DNA from: Timema cristinae
Lineage: Eukaryota; Arthropoda; Insecta; Phasmatodea; Timematidae
Assembly: GCA_039000515.1 (NCBI GenBank)
Contig: JBCFYV010011135.1
Location: forward strand, 30,657,876 to 30,721,875
Length of the DNA stretch: 64,000 bases
Direction of reading: 5' to 3'
The translations under genes were made by a program, and so were the position numbers. The notes beneath the pieces were generated by a model. It saw only the letters and a list, made by a program, of their open reading frames with translations. It made no database searches and was not told where the DNA came from. Of the stretch, positions 33,722 through 45,849 are shown piece by piece. Position 1 is the first letter of the stretch. Each line of letters begins with the position of its first letter.

Positions 33722-33992
33722 AAACTTGTGGTCTGGCAGTAAAATGCTCGCCTCAAGTCTCGAGGCTCGTCGGCTCAAATCCAGTCGGAAGTAAACGGAT
33801 TTTTTTCTTGAATGATAAAATTCCGTAGCACAACTTCCTTCAGAGGAAAGTAAATCCGTCGGTCCCATGTCGATTGTAACATGTAAAATAACCCTGGAAG
33901 GTGTGTAAAGATACCTTTTAAGACCTTTCACCCTTGCTCATAGAAATTCTGATGTGCTGATATAATCAATCTAGTCAGAAAGTACACGTTAA
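33722..33992 (+). mobile_element. SINE-E, copy 2
   Basis: Head ttgtggtctggcagtaaaat with B-like cggctcaaatccagtcgg, then the SINE-E body (aaattccgtagcacaacttc, gtcccatgtcgattgtaac, ccctggaaggtg). The 3' end is gtgctgatataatcaatcta. Confidence 0.7.
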
Positions 33993-34782
33993 AAGCATAA
34001 AATAAATAAATGATTAAAATAGAACATATTTAGAATGGATAGAGAGATGCACTTAAATAAAATAATAATTACGTCATACAGTAATTACAAAATCATATCT
34101 AGGGCATACCCATGGTATCTACTTTTTTTTGTTTTAGGTAGTTTATTTTATCCGCCGGGTGGTCATTAGCCCAAACGTGTGTGAAAGAAATGGAAAGTGG
34201 GAAGATGAGAACACTAGACAATGACTCGTCGAAAGTGTATCCCACATATGTGATGATATGATAGTATGACATAGCACACACAGTGCATTCAGAAAGTGAA
34301 CAGCCACTTTTCTCCGACTGATAGTCACCAGATACAAACAGAACAATTACCAACGAAACGGCTCGTAATGGTTTCTCGAGTAAGCGTGAAATCGCTTTAC
34401 AACCTTTTTTTCACAGGGACAAAACATTGAAAGTTATCTTTATAATTCATGTCTTAGTCTTCTTTCAATTGTTTGGTATCCGTTTTGGTGGCCGCATTCA
34501 GTTAGAATGTGTGTGTAAATTAATATATTATTATTATCGTTTGCCATTTTAAATTTTATTTTTATAACAAGTCACGAACGACACTCTGACAGTGTGACAC
34601 TGACCTGCCCTCATAAAAAATCAACCACAGCGGTCTCATGACCCACTTGTGCGGTGATACGTTCAACGCGTCGTGGTCACGTCTACTCTCATCCGTTCTG
34701 TTGCCATGACGACCAGCGAGGCTTGTAAGTCGCGCGATGGGTACGTCACGTAGCGTCACACAACGGTTGATGTGGCCATCCA
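33993..34782. other. Intergenic DNA, no confirmed gene
   Basis: 34,560-34,780 is richer in G+C with several CG dinucleotides and runs into the next minisatellite. No splice-bounded exon stood out. Confidence 0.4.
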
Positions 34783-35405
34783 TAGAGATCATAGGTGAGT
34801 ATATACCATGCATAAGATAGTAATCATAAGTGAGTATATAACATGCATAGGATAGTAGATCATAGGTGAGTATATACCATGCATTATGATAGTAGATCAT
34901 AGGTGAGTGTATACCATGCATAGAGATAGTATATCATAGGTGAGTATATACCATGCATTATGATAGTAGATCATAGTGAGTTATACCATGCATAAAGCTA
35001 GTAGATCATAGGTGAGTATATACCATGCATTATGATAGATCATAGGTGAGTGTATACCATGCATAGATAGTATATCATAGGTGAGTATATACCATGCATT
35101 ATGATAGTAGATCAATAGGTGAGTGTATACCATGCATAGAGATAGTATATCATAGGCGAGTATATACCATGCATTAATGATAGTAGATCATAGGTGAGTG
35201 TATAAACCCTGCATAGAGATAGTATATCATAGGTGAGTATATACCATGCATTATGATAGATCATAGGTGAGTGTATACCATGCATAGAGATAGTATATCA
35301 TAGGTGAGTATATACCATCATATATATATAGTAGATTATAGGTGTGTATATACCATGCATAGGGATAGTAGATCATAGGTGAGTATAATTATACCATGCA
35401 TAGAG
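34783..35405. repeat. Degenerate minisatellite, 33-37-bp unit, about 17 copies
   Basis: Units carry gatcataggtgagtatata then ccatgcat with a variable gatagta spacer. The period is 33-37 bp. Palindromic atgcat occurs in nearly every unit. Confidence 0.92.
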
Positions 35406-36084
35406 GACATGGGGGATTAAAAACCTTGAACCCTTAGGCCCAGTTTGCTCTGACACCTTCCCTAAAAAAAACCTCCAACCAACAACTAGGCATTCCCACT
35501 GGTCTGCTATAATAGACATGGATATTACAATAGCAATTTAGGTTACGAGGAAGCTTTTGTCCTATTTGAATGAAGTTTTCTTTAAATATTATGAACTGAA
35601 ATCAAAACAAATAGTTAATTCGGCTTTGAAAACCACGAAACTTTCCTTTAATACATAGATTTTGGATGGAAAAAAATAATCGTTAATTTAAAAGATATTT
35701 GTATTCAAATTCAAACAAAATACAATACATTAGTACAATCAAATCATATTATGATCACTGACGAAATAAAAATACATATGAGTAGTTTTTTTTAAAGTTA
35801 GGAAAAACTATTGACTTTAAAAATAAATATTTCTCCGGCCTTCCAGAGCCTGCGACCCCTAGACCCAGGCCTAATGGGTAATCAGCCACTTCATAGATAT
35901 AGTAAAGTATAAATCATCTCATCATTGCGCATGCATCTACAAAACAAGAAATTAGTAAACATCTGCGTCTACTATTGAGAAATTATTTCAAATAACTAGT
36001 TAAATGAACATCGTTTAGGTCGTTCTTGTCCTGTGTTTATTTGATTATGACACAACATAGTTATTGGACAACATACACAGTCGT
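35406..36084. other. AT-rich DNA, no gene seen
   Basis: Nothing recognised. Confidence 0.5.
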
Positions 36085-37460
36085 AAGAATCTGTATATCC
36101 GCTTGACCATTAAAAAAATAGTGTTAAAATTTGATATTAGCTCATTCTCAACAACTCATCATATTCACAGAGCTATGAGACTAGTCTCGATGAAAAAGAT
36201 ACAAATACAGTCATTGTTTGATATTTGAGAACTAGCAGCGAGCTTTCCTCTTTACCTTGAGATAAGAAGTTTCCTCTAACAAATACAGTCATTGTTTGAT
36301 ATTTGAGAACTAGCGGCGAACTTTCCTCTTTACCTTGAGATAAGAAGTTTCCTCTAACAAATACAGTCATTGTTTGATATTTGAGAACTAGCAGTGAGCT
36401 TTCCTCTTTACCTTTAGATAAGAAGTTTCCTCTAACAAATACAGTCATTGTTTGATATTTGAGAACTAGCGGCGAACTTTCCTCTTTACCTCGAGATAAG
36501 AAGTTCCTCTAACAAATACAGTCATTGTTTGATATTTGAGAACTAGCAGCGAGCTTTCTCTTTACCTTGAGATAAGAAGTTTCCTCTAACAATACAGTCA
36601 TTGTTTGATATTTGAGAACTAGCAGCGAGCTTTCTCTTTACCTCGAGATAAGAAGTTTCCTCTAACAAATACAGTCATTGTTTGATATTTGAGAACTAGC
36701 AGCGAGCTTTCCTCTTTACCTTGAGATAAGAAGCTTCCTCTAACAAATACAGTCATTGTTGATATTTGAGAACTAGCAGCGTGCTTTTCTCTTTACCTCG
36801 AGATAAGAAGTTTCATCTAACAAATACAGTCATTGTTTGATATTTGAGAACTAGCAGCGAGCTTTCCTCTTTACCTTGAGATAAGAAGCTTCCTCTAACA
36901 AATACAGTCATTGTTTGATATTTGAGAACTAGCAGCGAGCTTTCCTCTTTACCTTGAGATAAGAAGCTTCCTCTAACAAATACAGTCATTGTTTGATATT
37001 TGAGAACTAGCAGCGAGCTTTCCTCTTTACCTTGAGATAAGAAGTTTCCTCTAACAAATACAGTCATTGTTTGATATTTGAGAACTAGCAGCGAGCTTTC
37101 TCTTTACCTCGAGTAAGAAGTTTCATCTAACAAATACAGTCATTGTTTGATATTTGAGAACTAGCAGCGAGCTTTCCTCTTTACCTTGAGATAAGAAGCT
37201 TCCTCTAACAAATACAGTCATTGTTTGATATTTGAGAACTAGCAGCGTGCTTTCCTCTTTACCTTCAGATAACAAGTTTTCTAGTTTTCCTTCCTCCTCT
37301 TTCTTATTGACATGTCAAGGGGGGTTGTAGGTGAAGGGTGAAAGGGAGTGTAAGCTAAGACAGGTAAAAAAAAAATAGCTCCAAGAAACGACACATACCA
37401 TTGTATTTTAAGCCGTATGGCCTGACAGCGAACGATACTTTCTCGATGGGCCGCCTTCAA
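36085..37460 (-). mobile_element. S78 element, copy 2, with array of about 14 units
   Basis: Reverse copy: flank gctatgagactagtctcgat, array 36,205-37,275, flank ccattgtattttaagccgta and cctgacagcgaacgatactt. Several units have 1-bp deletions (for example near 36,505, 36,555 and 37,115) that would break the repeating frame. Confidence 0.85.
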
Positions 37461-37639
37461 GATTTAGACAGTGGCGCTAACCCCGCGACCCACTGAGATG
37501 AACAATAATAAGCCCTCCCCTCCCCCTCAATTTTCTCCTAAATGATGGCGGAGTTCGGAAGGTCAAGATAGTATCACACAAACTCTCCCTGACCCAGATG
37601 CACATCTGCACTGCAGCAGTCACTTGCACTTTCTCTCTA

Positions 37640-37835
37640 TAGTGCTAGTCACAGCTGTGTCCTCTTTCTTGCTATAGTGCTAGTCACAGCCGTGTCCTCT
37701 TTCTTGCTATAATGCTAGTCACAGCTGTGTCCTCTTTCTTGCTATAGTGTTGGTCACAGCTGTGTCCTTTTTCTTGCTATAGTGCTATTCACAGCTGTGT
37801 CCTCTTTCTTGCTATAGTTCTAGTTACAGCTGTGA
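37640..37835. repeat. Minisatellite, 35-bp unit, about 5.5 copies
   Basis: Unit agtgctagtcacagctgtgt then cctctttcttgctat. Decayed units continue to about 37,935. Confidence 0.92.
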
Positions 37836-38049
37836 CTTCTAGCTTTCTATAGTACTCGCTACAGTACATTTATTTAATTAGAATAATAGTGCTAGCCAAA
37901 TATTCATATACTGTTGTAACTGTAGTACTGGCCACAGCTATAGCTTATGTTTACTTGTTTATTAAATACAAATCAGTGGTGGACTCAAAACATTTACTTT
38001 AGGGTAAGCATTCAATCAAGACTGTAGCCACATATATATTGTATATTAT

Positions 38050-38105
38050 ACCCCCTTCAGTACACCCGACCGAGATTTGAACCACGATCTCGACGCCTTA
38101 GAGGC
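38050..38105 (-). mobile_element. SINE-B 5' fragment
   Basis: cagtacacccgaccgagatt then gacgccttagaggc: B-box side and part of the head only. Confidence 0.6.
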
Positions 38106-38214
38106 TACACAATTTCACCAAACACCTTCACCGGAATATAGCCAATGTTCAGATAGCTTGGTCTCACAGTCACAGATAAGCGATTATTTGTCGCCAAGCT
38201 CAACTTACGCATCG

Positions 38215-38860
38215 TATTTACTCTAAGAAGGAATATACTTAATACTACTAGACAGCGCATGTCTAAATAATTTTCCTGTGCCAAACTCAACCGATATTTG
38301 TCTGTGACAGTGACGTCATCCAAGTCACGACACCTGTGTAAAACTATTAATAGTAGACAACGCATACCTACACCTAATATCATCGCTGAATGAACTTCAA
38401 ATCTTATGGTGAAAAACTTTATCTCCGCTCTCTCTTCTCAATTAACTGTTGTCAAATCTCCTCGCTCTCAGTTATGTTTGAAGGTGGTGTTTTAGGTTAA
38501 GAAGGTGTTACTGGCAACCTTGACTAACCAGCCATGTGTAGATTGTTTCATGTTTGAGGGGAGATCGACCATATAAAAACAAGAGAATGACAACGCTTTT
38601 CCCAATAAAAAGCATGCACTTACCTCGGAGATAATATCTAGTGTAGCCACTTCATATACGGTAGACTCAACCAATATTCATCTATGACAGTGACGTCATT
38701 TGAGTCATCACACATGTGCAGGTAAATTACTAGTACACAGCGCATACCTGGCTACTTTTGTTTCAAACTCTACTAACAGTTATTTCTGACACTGATTGCA
38801 TCTAGGTCCGTAGACTTTTTCAGGCATATAAGTACTATACAGTGTATGCGTGACCACTTT
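38215..38860. repeat. Diverged repeats of about 90-100 bp around a dispersed repeat
   Basis: The words caaactcaac, gacagtgacgtcat, gagtcatcacacatgtg and agcgcatacct recur near 38,280-38,370, 38,665-38,755 and, worn, near 38,765-38,860. Between them, 38,405-38,585 is a separate repeat (aactgttgtcaaatctcctc, gctctcagttatg) found again at 56,355-56,545. Reverse frames of 92 and 60 codons here have no support. Confidence 0.55.
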
Positions 38861-38871
38861 TCCTAACCCAC

Positions 38872-39135
38872 CTCAGTGTCTGCATGGTCTAAGGGGCTAC
38901 TCTCACCGTAGACTAGATCATCGATGATGGATTATGAGATCGAGGTTTGAATCTCGGTCGGGTGTACTGAGTGTTGGTTTTTTTCAAAATAGTTTTCCAC
39001 TTTGTTTCTCTTCACACAAATGTGGGTACACTTACCCTAAATATAATCTTTCTAATCCCTAAAACAACTAGCATGATTGGTACAGAAAGTTTATAACCCG
39101 AACAGGTAGTAAGATGCGGTGCTAAATAAAAAAAA
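38872..39135 (+). mobile_element. SINE-B
   Basis: Head tgtctgcatggtctaagggg, B box aggtttgaatctcggtcgg, body, tail aacccgaacaggtagtaaga and an A/T-rich end. A 12-bp duplication (atcatcgatgatgg) lies inside the head. Confidence 0.9.
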
Positions 39136-39572
39136 TAAAAAAATCCTATACCGAACTCGGACGTTATTTAGCAGCTAGCATTCCATGTTAGTATTTCTGG
39201 CGCTATATTGTATGCGCAGTCTATCAGCAACAAGTATATACTGGAAGCTCGTATCTTCTCTATGTCCTGACAACGTGCCAAAGATAGGTTGCATTACATT
39301 TCATCAAATCAGCGAAAACATAATGTTATTATCTGTGAGCATGAGCGTGTGAAATGCTTGAGACGGCCTTGTTCACAACCAGGTCCGTCTACTTCATACG
39401 AGGTCCGGCACCGGATGGTACGACTACTTAACTTCAAGGATAACTCATGTCACGAGATTACCATAAACGAAGGCGTCGACGAATCGAGACTAGCATCGTT
39501 TAGGATCTTCCTAAACCTCTCGAGTTCAGAGGTAAAAGGGGCTAATGACCACTCAAGGATAATAAACACTGA
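39136..39572. other. Intergenic DNA with an unexplained forward frame
   Basis: A 106-codon forward frame (39,289-39,609) has GC-richer sequence over 39,360-39,540 and reads GPSTSYEVRHRMVRLLNF in part. I do not recognise it. It runs into the hAT element, so any gene would be truncated there. Confidence 0.25.
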
Positions 39573-40440
39573 TAGGGATGTGGGAAAAATGTATCGATAC
39601 TTTTACTAATATCAATATTTTCCTTTCGATACTAGGATTTTACTCGATATTTTTACTGATATTAGTACTCACATTCCAGTATCGAAAGAAACAACTTTCT
39701 TGCTATCTTTACTCATGTTGGTAATACATGTTTACTAGGTTGGATTGTGGAGGAAGAACAAATGACACTCTTTCTCAATTCTCACTAATTTTCTGGAACT
39801 CTAACCTTCAATCTCTGTTAGCTCAAGATAATCGATAGCCGTTCTTTCATCTTTGTTTATCAATACATCCTGATGACTGACGGGTCAAGGGGTGACCAGT
39901 CAACTTACTACCCCCTCCTTTATCAATCAACACGGTCATCTCAAACACAACAAAATAAACTTGTGTAGAGCTCAATGAACTCACTCAACTAAATGGTGCC
40001 CCAAGCAGATGAAGCAGAAAGGTTTATGTGCTTTGTTTAAGCAGATGAAGCAGGACAAGGCGTCCATTCTTCTTTTGTTTGTCAATAGTTAATAATATTT
40101 ATTGATAGACTTACAAACGACGAATGTAGTTAAAAAGTGGCACTTCCCAGAAGTTAATAAGAAAAGGTTTTTTTAAAGTTGGATAACGAAACAGTATCTT
40201 ATAAAATTTGTTTTAGATTTTTAAAAACCATGATAATATTCAGTGTTCAAGTAGATATTAAAATATAATTATTATGGAAAAGTTGAAATTATTATCACTA
40301 GAGAAGAAAATATACTTTTTCAAACGAAAATTTCAATACCGATATTTACCGTTATCGATAATAGTACGGTATCGATATTTTTCTTCCGATACTTTTAACG
40401 AATAATATATCGATACTTTTCTGTCAATACCATATCCCTA
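39573..40440. mobile_element. Non-autonomous hAT-like element, TAGGGATGTGG ends
   Basis: The ends TAGGGATGTGG and CCATATCCCTA are inverted and followed inward by tatcgatac blocks. The interior (ctgacgggtcaagggg, aagcagatgaagcag) matches 50,448-50,947. No transposase frame. I could not read a clean 8-bp duplication. Confidence 0.75.
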
Positions 40441-40734
40441 AACTAGGACCAAGGTATTGTTTTTAAACAATTTTTAATTTCGCTTAATCATTTGGAGAAG
40501 GAATTATTTTGATCGTAAAAAAAAATGGACCTGAGATTTTTATTTTTTTAAATGTGTCGATGTTTTATAACGCTTGTCTTTCTAGAACCAAAACCATTTT
40601 ACCGATCAGGGTAAAACTTGGTATTTAGGGTTTTCTTTCTTCAGGATACCCCCAAGGAGTATTTTAATTAAGATTTCGAATTCTAAAATGAAGTATGGCT
40701 TACTGAAGGGCATAAAAGAAGAAGAAGAAAAACC

Positions 40735-41675
40735 AAAGTTACTACAGTTCATTGTTCATAGAAGAACCTTATCTGACAGCTAGAACAGTTACTATAGTCC
40801 AATACTCATAAGAAGAACCTTATCTGATAGCTGGAACAGTTACTACAGTCCAATGTTCATAGGAAGAACCTTAACTGACAGCTAGAACAGTTACTACAGT
40901 CCAATGTTCACAGGAAGAACCTTATCTAACAGCTAGAACAGTTACTAAAGTCCAATGTTCATGGGAAGAACCTATCTGATAGCTGGAACAGTTACTACAG
41001 TCCAATGTTCATAGGAAGAACCCTATTTGACAGTTAGAACAGTTACTACAGTCCAATGTTCACAGGAAGAACCTTATCTGACAGCTAGAAAGTTACTACA
41101 GTTCATTGTTCATAGGAAGAACCTTATCTGACAGCTAGAACAGTTACTATAGTCCAATACTCATAAGAAGAACCTTATCTGAACTGGAACAGTTACTACA
41201 GTCCAATGTTCATAGGAAGAACCCTATTTGACAGTTAGAACAGTTACTACAGTCCAATGTTCATAGAAGAACCTTATCTGATAGCTGGAACAGTTACTAC
41301 AGTCCAATGTTCATAGGAAGAACCTTATTTGACAGTTAGAACAGTTACTACATTCCAATGTTCATAGGAAGAACCTTATCTTATAGCTGGAACAGTTACT
41401 ACAGTCCAATGTTCATAGAAGAACCTTATTTGACAGTTAGAACAGTTACTACATTCCAATGTTCATAGGAAGAACCTATCTTATAGCTAGAACAGTTACT
41501 ACAGTCCAATGTTCACAGGACTACAGTCCAATGTTCACAGGAAGAACCTTATCTGACAGCTAGAACAGTTACTACAGTCCAATGTTCATGGGAAGAACCT
41601 TATCTTATAGCTGGAACAGTTACTACAGTCCAATGTTCATAGGAAGAACCTTATCTGATAGCTAGAACAATTTGG
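40735..41675 (-). repeat. 51-bp tandem array (S51), locus 4, about 18 copies
   Basis: Reverse S51 units with more divergence than locus 3 (tagctgg, cacagg and ctcataag variants). One junction near 41,519 repeats part of a unit (cacaggactacagtcc). Confidence 0.95.
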
Positions 41676-42101
41676 TAGCTATTATAAATAACAATAATAT
41701 AGGTCTAGTAAAATGACATCTGTTCTGGCAGCAAAAACAAATTTCTATTTTATAAAAGGCCCCTGATATGAGAAGTAGATTGTAGTTCTTCATCAATCGA
41801 GGGTGGATATAGAATCTCCATTTACGAAATAAACGATCTCTTTAAAATAATTAGATTTGTAAGTTCCGCCCACGCTTTCTTTTCGGGCGATGTTAATTTC
41901 TCTCTCTTACCGCCCAAGTGTGTGAGTGTGTGTGTGTGTGATTGAGTGGCTGGCTAATCAAAAAAGTCGATCTTGGTAGAAAATATCGAAACCGAGACTT
42001 TTGACCGGTTGAAAGTGTTGGGGTGGGGGTTGATGACTTGACGGAATATGTCGGCTCCATGGAAGATATAGTATCGTAGAAGGATTGAGTGTGAAGCATC
42101 T
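41676..42101. other. Intergenic DNA with short (GT)n
   Basis: (GT)n at 41,925-41,940. No gene recognised. Confidence 0.4.
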
Positions 42102-42330
42102 TAGGGTGATTGTGAGATGAAATGGAGGACCTACAGTTTAACGTGGGATCCGAACCACGGTGGAGTGCCTGGCATTCCCCACATTCACAAATTGTGATTA
42201 ATACACGTCTTGTCAGAGGTGAAGAAAGGGTTTGTCAATCAGATAAATCTGTGCCGGGACCGAGGATTGAACCCTGGACCCCCAACGCAAATTCCGATAT
42301 TCTACTCTTAGACCGCCAGGTCACCAACAC
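42102..42330 (-). mobile_element. SINE-A lacking its 3' tail
   Basis: The middle, B-box complement (gaggattgaaccctggac) and head complement (gaccgccaggtcacc) are present. The tail is cut off at gcatcttagggtgattg. It is fused to the composite described for 42,331-42,515, as at 58 kb. Confidence 0.9.
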
Positions 42331-42735
42331 TGAAATTGAAATCTATTCAAACGTTTATTAATTTTTATCAATACGTCTTACTACCTGTTCAGGTTATATT
42401 CATATATGATGACTCGCTTTGCTCTTTGGGGCTACTGAGTTTTCTTAACAATGATGTTAACTAATGTACTTCCAGAGCAGTTTTTTGATAGGCCTTACCG
42501 TTTAGCCCCAAGAGACCTCCAAAGAAAGGTCCGCACCGACTTTAGGGAGTTGCTAAGACATTTTGAAATTTTTTTCGGGGTTAAACATTTTTTTAAAAAC
42601 TTTTTTGTAACTTTACCCTCGGTTACAGGTTATAAGCTATAAGTTTGCCAAATTTCAAGTTTCTAGCTCATCTGTAAGTGGGTAAACATTAATGTCAGTA
42701 AGTGAGTCAGCCGTGTGGCTTTATGGTAGTATAAT
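42331..42735. mobile_element. Composite repeat: SINE-D 3' half plus dispersed non-coding repeat
   Basis: 42,331-42,515 is the reverse complement of 58,030-58,225 (caaacgtttattaattttta, atatgatgactcgctttgct). From about 42,405 a forward repeat begins (gactcgctttgctctttggg) and ends near gtcagtaagtgagtcagc. That layout resembles the repeat at 24,945. The 63-codon frame is a shadow. Confidence 0.6.
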
Positions 42736-42925
42736 TATTCTAATGGGGTAGGAGATGAAGGAAGCATTTCAGCGGTAACCTATCCGTATTTGCGTGGAAG
42801 GAGAGTGGGAAACCATTAAGGATAAGCCACCATAATTTGACTTGACCGGGATTCAAACCCTGGTGGGATAGTCTTATTAACACGAGAGTGATTCCTTAGA
42901 CAGTTCGGCTACTGTTGCGGCTTTT
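42736..42925 (-). mobile_element. Decayed SINE-B
   Basis: Body words ccgtatttgcgtgg, gtgggaaaccatt, gaccgggattcaaaccctgg and a head remnant ttccttagacagttcggc. Confidence 0.65.
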
Positions 42926-43240
42926 CAGACGTTTATCAATGAGAACTGACAAGTTCCTTTCTTGCCCTACATCCTCCAAGGATCGCCCGGTGAAAGCTCG
43001 ACCTGTCGACGGGTTTATTTAACCGAGTTTCTCCGTGGATAAAATCATATCGCGACTTGGTTTCAAGAGCGTGAGTGTGGTCTGTCCATAAGCTTTTCTC
43101 TCCTTTCGGGATAGAAAGAAAGAAATTGTATCTCCTTTCGCTGGCGTTCGTAGAGTCTAGATATTCCTGATTGATGATGAGACGACTTTTTGGGAGAGTC
43201 TTTCAGAGTAATATTTTATTAATTCATGTAAATTAATATA
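42926..43240. other. Intergenic DNA, no gene seen
   Basis: Somewhat GC-richer at 42,960-43,160. No exon recognised. Confidence 0.35.
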
Positions 43241-45205
43241 CAGGGTGTACCATAAAATGTTGGAACCACTTCATTTCTGGACAGGAGACAAAAAAAAACC
43301 TAAAAGGTTTATAAAAATATGTTTCCCATTTGACCTTGTTTCTGAGTTAGAGTATTTATGTACTAAAGAAATTGCCGTGGAGAAGTTTAAGATCTAGCGT
43401 GTTATTTTCAAAATAAAGTCGAAAGATTCCAACAGAGCTCTTTTTCCTAACAACCCTGTAATTTGAGTTTTGTTAGTAGAAAATAAATGTGTTCAACTGT
43501 GACATTAGCTAATTTTCAAAGCTTTTTAATCATATTAAAGGAGCTATGAAACTAGGCTCGTTGGAAAAGGTCTCTAGATTTAGCTTTCCTCTAAGAAATA
43601 GTCATTGTTTGATATTTGAGAACTAGCAGCGAGCTTTCCTCTTTACCTTCAGATAAGAAGTTTCCTTTAACAAATGCAGTCATTGTTTGATGTTTGAGAA
43701 CTAGCAGTGAGCTTTCCTCTTTACCTGGAGATAAGAAGTTTCCTCAAACAAATACAGTCATTGTTTGATATTTGAGAACTAGCAGCGAGCTTTCCTCTTT
43801 ACCTGGAGATAAGAAGTTTCCTCTAACAAATACAGTCATTGTTTGATATTTGAGAACTAGCAGCGAGCTTTCCTCTTTACCTTGAGATAAGAAGTTTCCT
43901 CTAACAAATACAGTCATTGTTTGATATTTGAGAACTAGCAGCGAGCTTTCCTCTTTACCTTGAGATAAGAAGTTTCCTCTAACAAATACAGTCATTGTTT
44001 TATATTTGAGAACTAGCAGCGAGCTTTCCTCTTTACCTTGAGATAAGAAGTTTCCTCTAACAAATACAGTCATTATTTGATATTTGAGAACTAGCAGCGA
44101 GCTTTCCTCTTTACCTTGAGATAAGAAGTTTCCTTTAACAAATACAGTCATTGTTTTATATTTGAGAACTAGCAGCGAGCTTTCCTCTTTACCTTGAGAT
44201 AAGAAGTTTCCTCTAACAAATACAGTCATTGTTTGATATTTGAGAACTAGCAGCGAGCTTTCCTCTTTACCTTGAGATAAGAAGTTTCCTCTAACAAATA
44301 CAGTCATTATTTGATATTTGAGAACTAGCAGCGAGCTTTCCTCTTTACCTTGAGATAAGAAGTTTCCTCTAACAAATACAGTCATTGTTTGATATTTGAA
44401 AACTAGCAGCGAGTTTTCCTCTTTACCTCGAGATAAGAAGTTTCCTCTAACAAATACAGTCATTGTTTGATATTTGAGAACTAGCAGCGAGCTTTCCTCT
44501 TTACCTCGAGATAAGAAGTTTCCTCTAACAAATACAGTCATTGTTTGATATTTGAGAACTAGCAGGGAGCTTTCCTCTTTACCTTGGGATAGGAAGTTTC
44601 CTCTAACAAATACAGTCATTGTTTGATATTTGAAAACTAGCAGCGAGTTTTCCTCTTTACCTCGAGATAAGAAGTTTCCTCTAACAAATACAGTCATTGT
44701 TTGATATTTGAGAACTAGCAGCGAGCTTTCCTCTTTACCTCGAGATTAAAAGTTTCCTTTCCCCTCTTAATTTTACTGGCATGGCAAAGGGCGATTGTAT
44801 GTGAAGAGTGAAAGGGAGCATATAATAGAGTAGTAGTTCCAGTAAACGATACAAACCATTGTATTTTAAGCCTTGTGGCCTGACAGCGATTGATACTTTT
44901 TCGTTGACTGAGGCGGCCTGCATTAACATTCTAGGAAGTACTCAAAATGGCCTGAGAGCAGGCCTGCAGTCGTTGTGATTTAGAAAATACCAGATGTTTG
45001 GAATAACCTGGAACAACCCATAGAACACACCTACAATAAAGTCAACAGGTCAAGAGATACCGTGTTTGGTGTACAAACAGTTTATTAAAACCACTTGGCC
45101 TTAGCTATGGAACAGTCAAATGGAACACAAGTTTATGTAAACTTTTTTTAAAATTGTTTTTGTGTCTACCGTTGAATTAAGTCCCACATGTTACAGTACA
45201 CCCTG
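43241..45205. mobile_element. Mariner-like TIR element containing an S78 copy
   Basis: The ends CAGGGTGTAC and GTACACCCTG are inverted with TA outside both (43,239-43,240 and 45,206-45,207). Beyond these 10 bp the arms are only partly similar (cataaaatgttgg against taacatgtggg). CAGGGTGT with a TA target is typical of mariner-type elements. No transposase was recognised. The S78 element occupies most of the interior, so either it inserted here or this is its true outer boundary at this locus. Confidence 0.6.
43390..44925 (-). mobile_element. S78 element, copy 3, with array of about 15 units
   Basis: Array 43,595-44,755, reverse frame of 317 codons. The flank at 43,400-43,540 (ctctttttcctaacaaccct, then aggagctatgaaactagg) matches 18,050-18,230 on the forward strand. 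The other flank (ttgtattttaagccttgtgg) matches copies 1, 2 and 4. Confidence 0.85.
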
Positions 45206-45207
45206 TA

Positions 45208-45849
45208 TCTCCACTCATCTATGATGGATTGAGAGACTAATGGGGGCAATTAACGACAACAAGAAAAATAACCTTCACAAAATGATCATTAAATTGCGTT
45301 CGTTTTATAGAAATGGATTATATTATACATAAATTATATTGGTATACTTTATAAGAGATGTTTTTTCCATCATGTCTTTCCACCCGTTTGGTCTATCGAT
45401 ATTTAATTAGGCTAATGAGATAAATCAGGGGTGTACCATCGGGTTCCAAAAGGTCTGGCACTACAAATATGACAGCCCTTAACATACATTCATTAAAAAA
45501 AAAAACTGATTGACCTACAAATCTAGTGGTTAGTACCCTTGTAGGTCAGAGGTTTGATTCCCGTTGGTATCATAGTTATGTTTTCCCGAATGTGTAACTG
45601 TTATTATTGTCACCATAGTCAGGATAATTTGACTTAATTTATATTTAATATCTACACCGGCTCCATACTTTCATAATCACTATCATGACGTAATATCATT
45701 GCTGGTACGACGTGTAGATAACCTCCAAAGAACACCCTGGATAACATTCTGTTCCAACTGAACGGCTAAAAGTCTACACACAGGGGGGGATCGAACTAGA
45801 TACTTCATCTCTCACGGTGAGATAAGGCATTATTATTATTATTATTATT
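45208..45849. other. Intergenic DNA with tRNA-like fragments
   Basis: 45,505-45,560 contains aatctagtggttagtaccc and agaggtttgattcccg, resembling A and B boxes of a decayed tRNA-derived SINE. 45,425 (caggggtgtacc) resembles a hAT end. (TTA)n occurs at 45,832-45,851. No gene. Confidence 0.35.

Noticed and set aside
38105..38383. 92-codon reverse frame
   Set aside because: It lies in a diverged tandem repeat and has no recognisable features.
43744..44697. 317-codon repeat protein (and 293 codons at 17,178-18,059)
   Set aside because: This is a consequence of the 78-bp period inside a mobile element. Copies at 36 kb carry frame-breaking deletions, and no start or splice context is shared.
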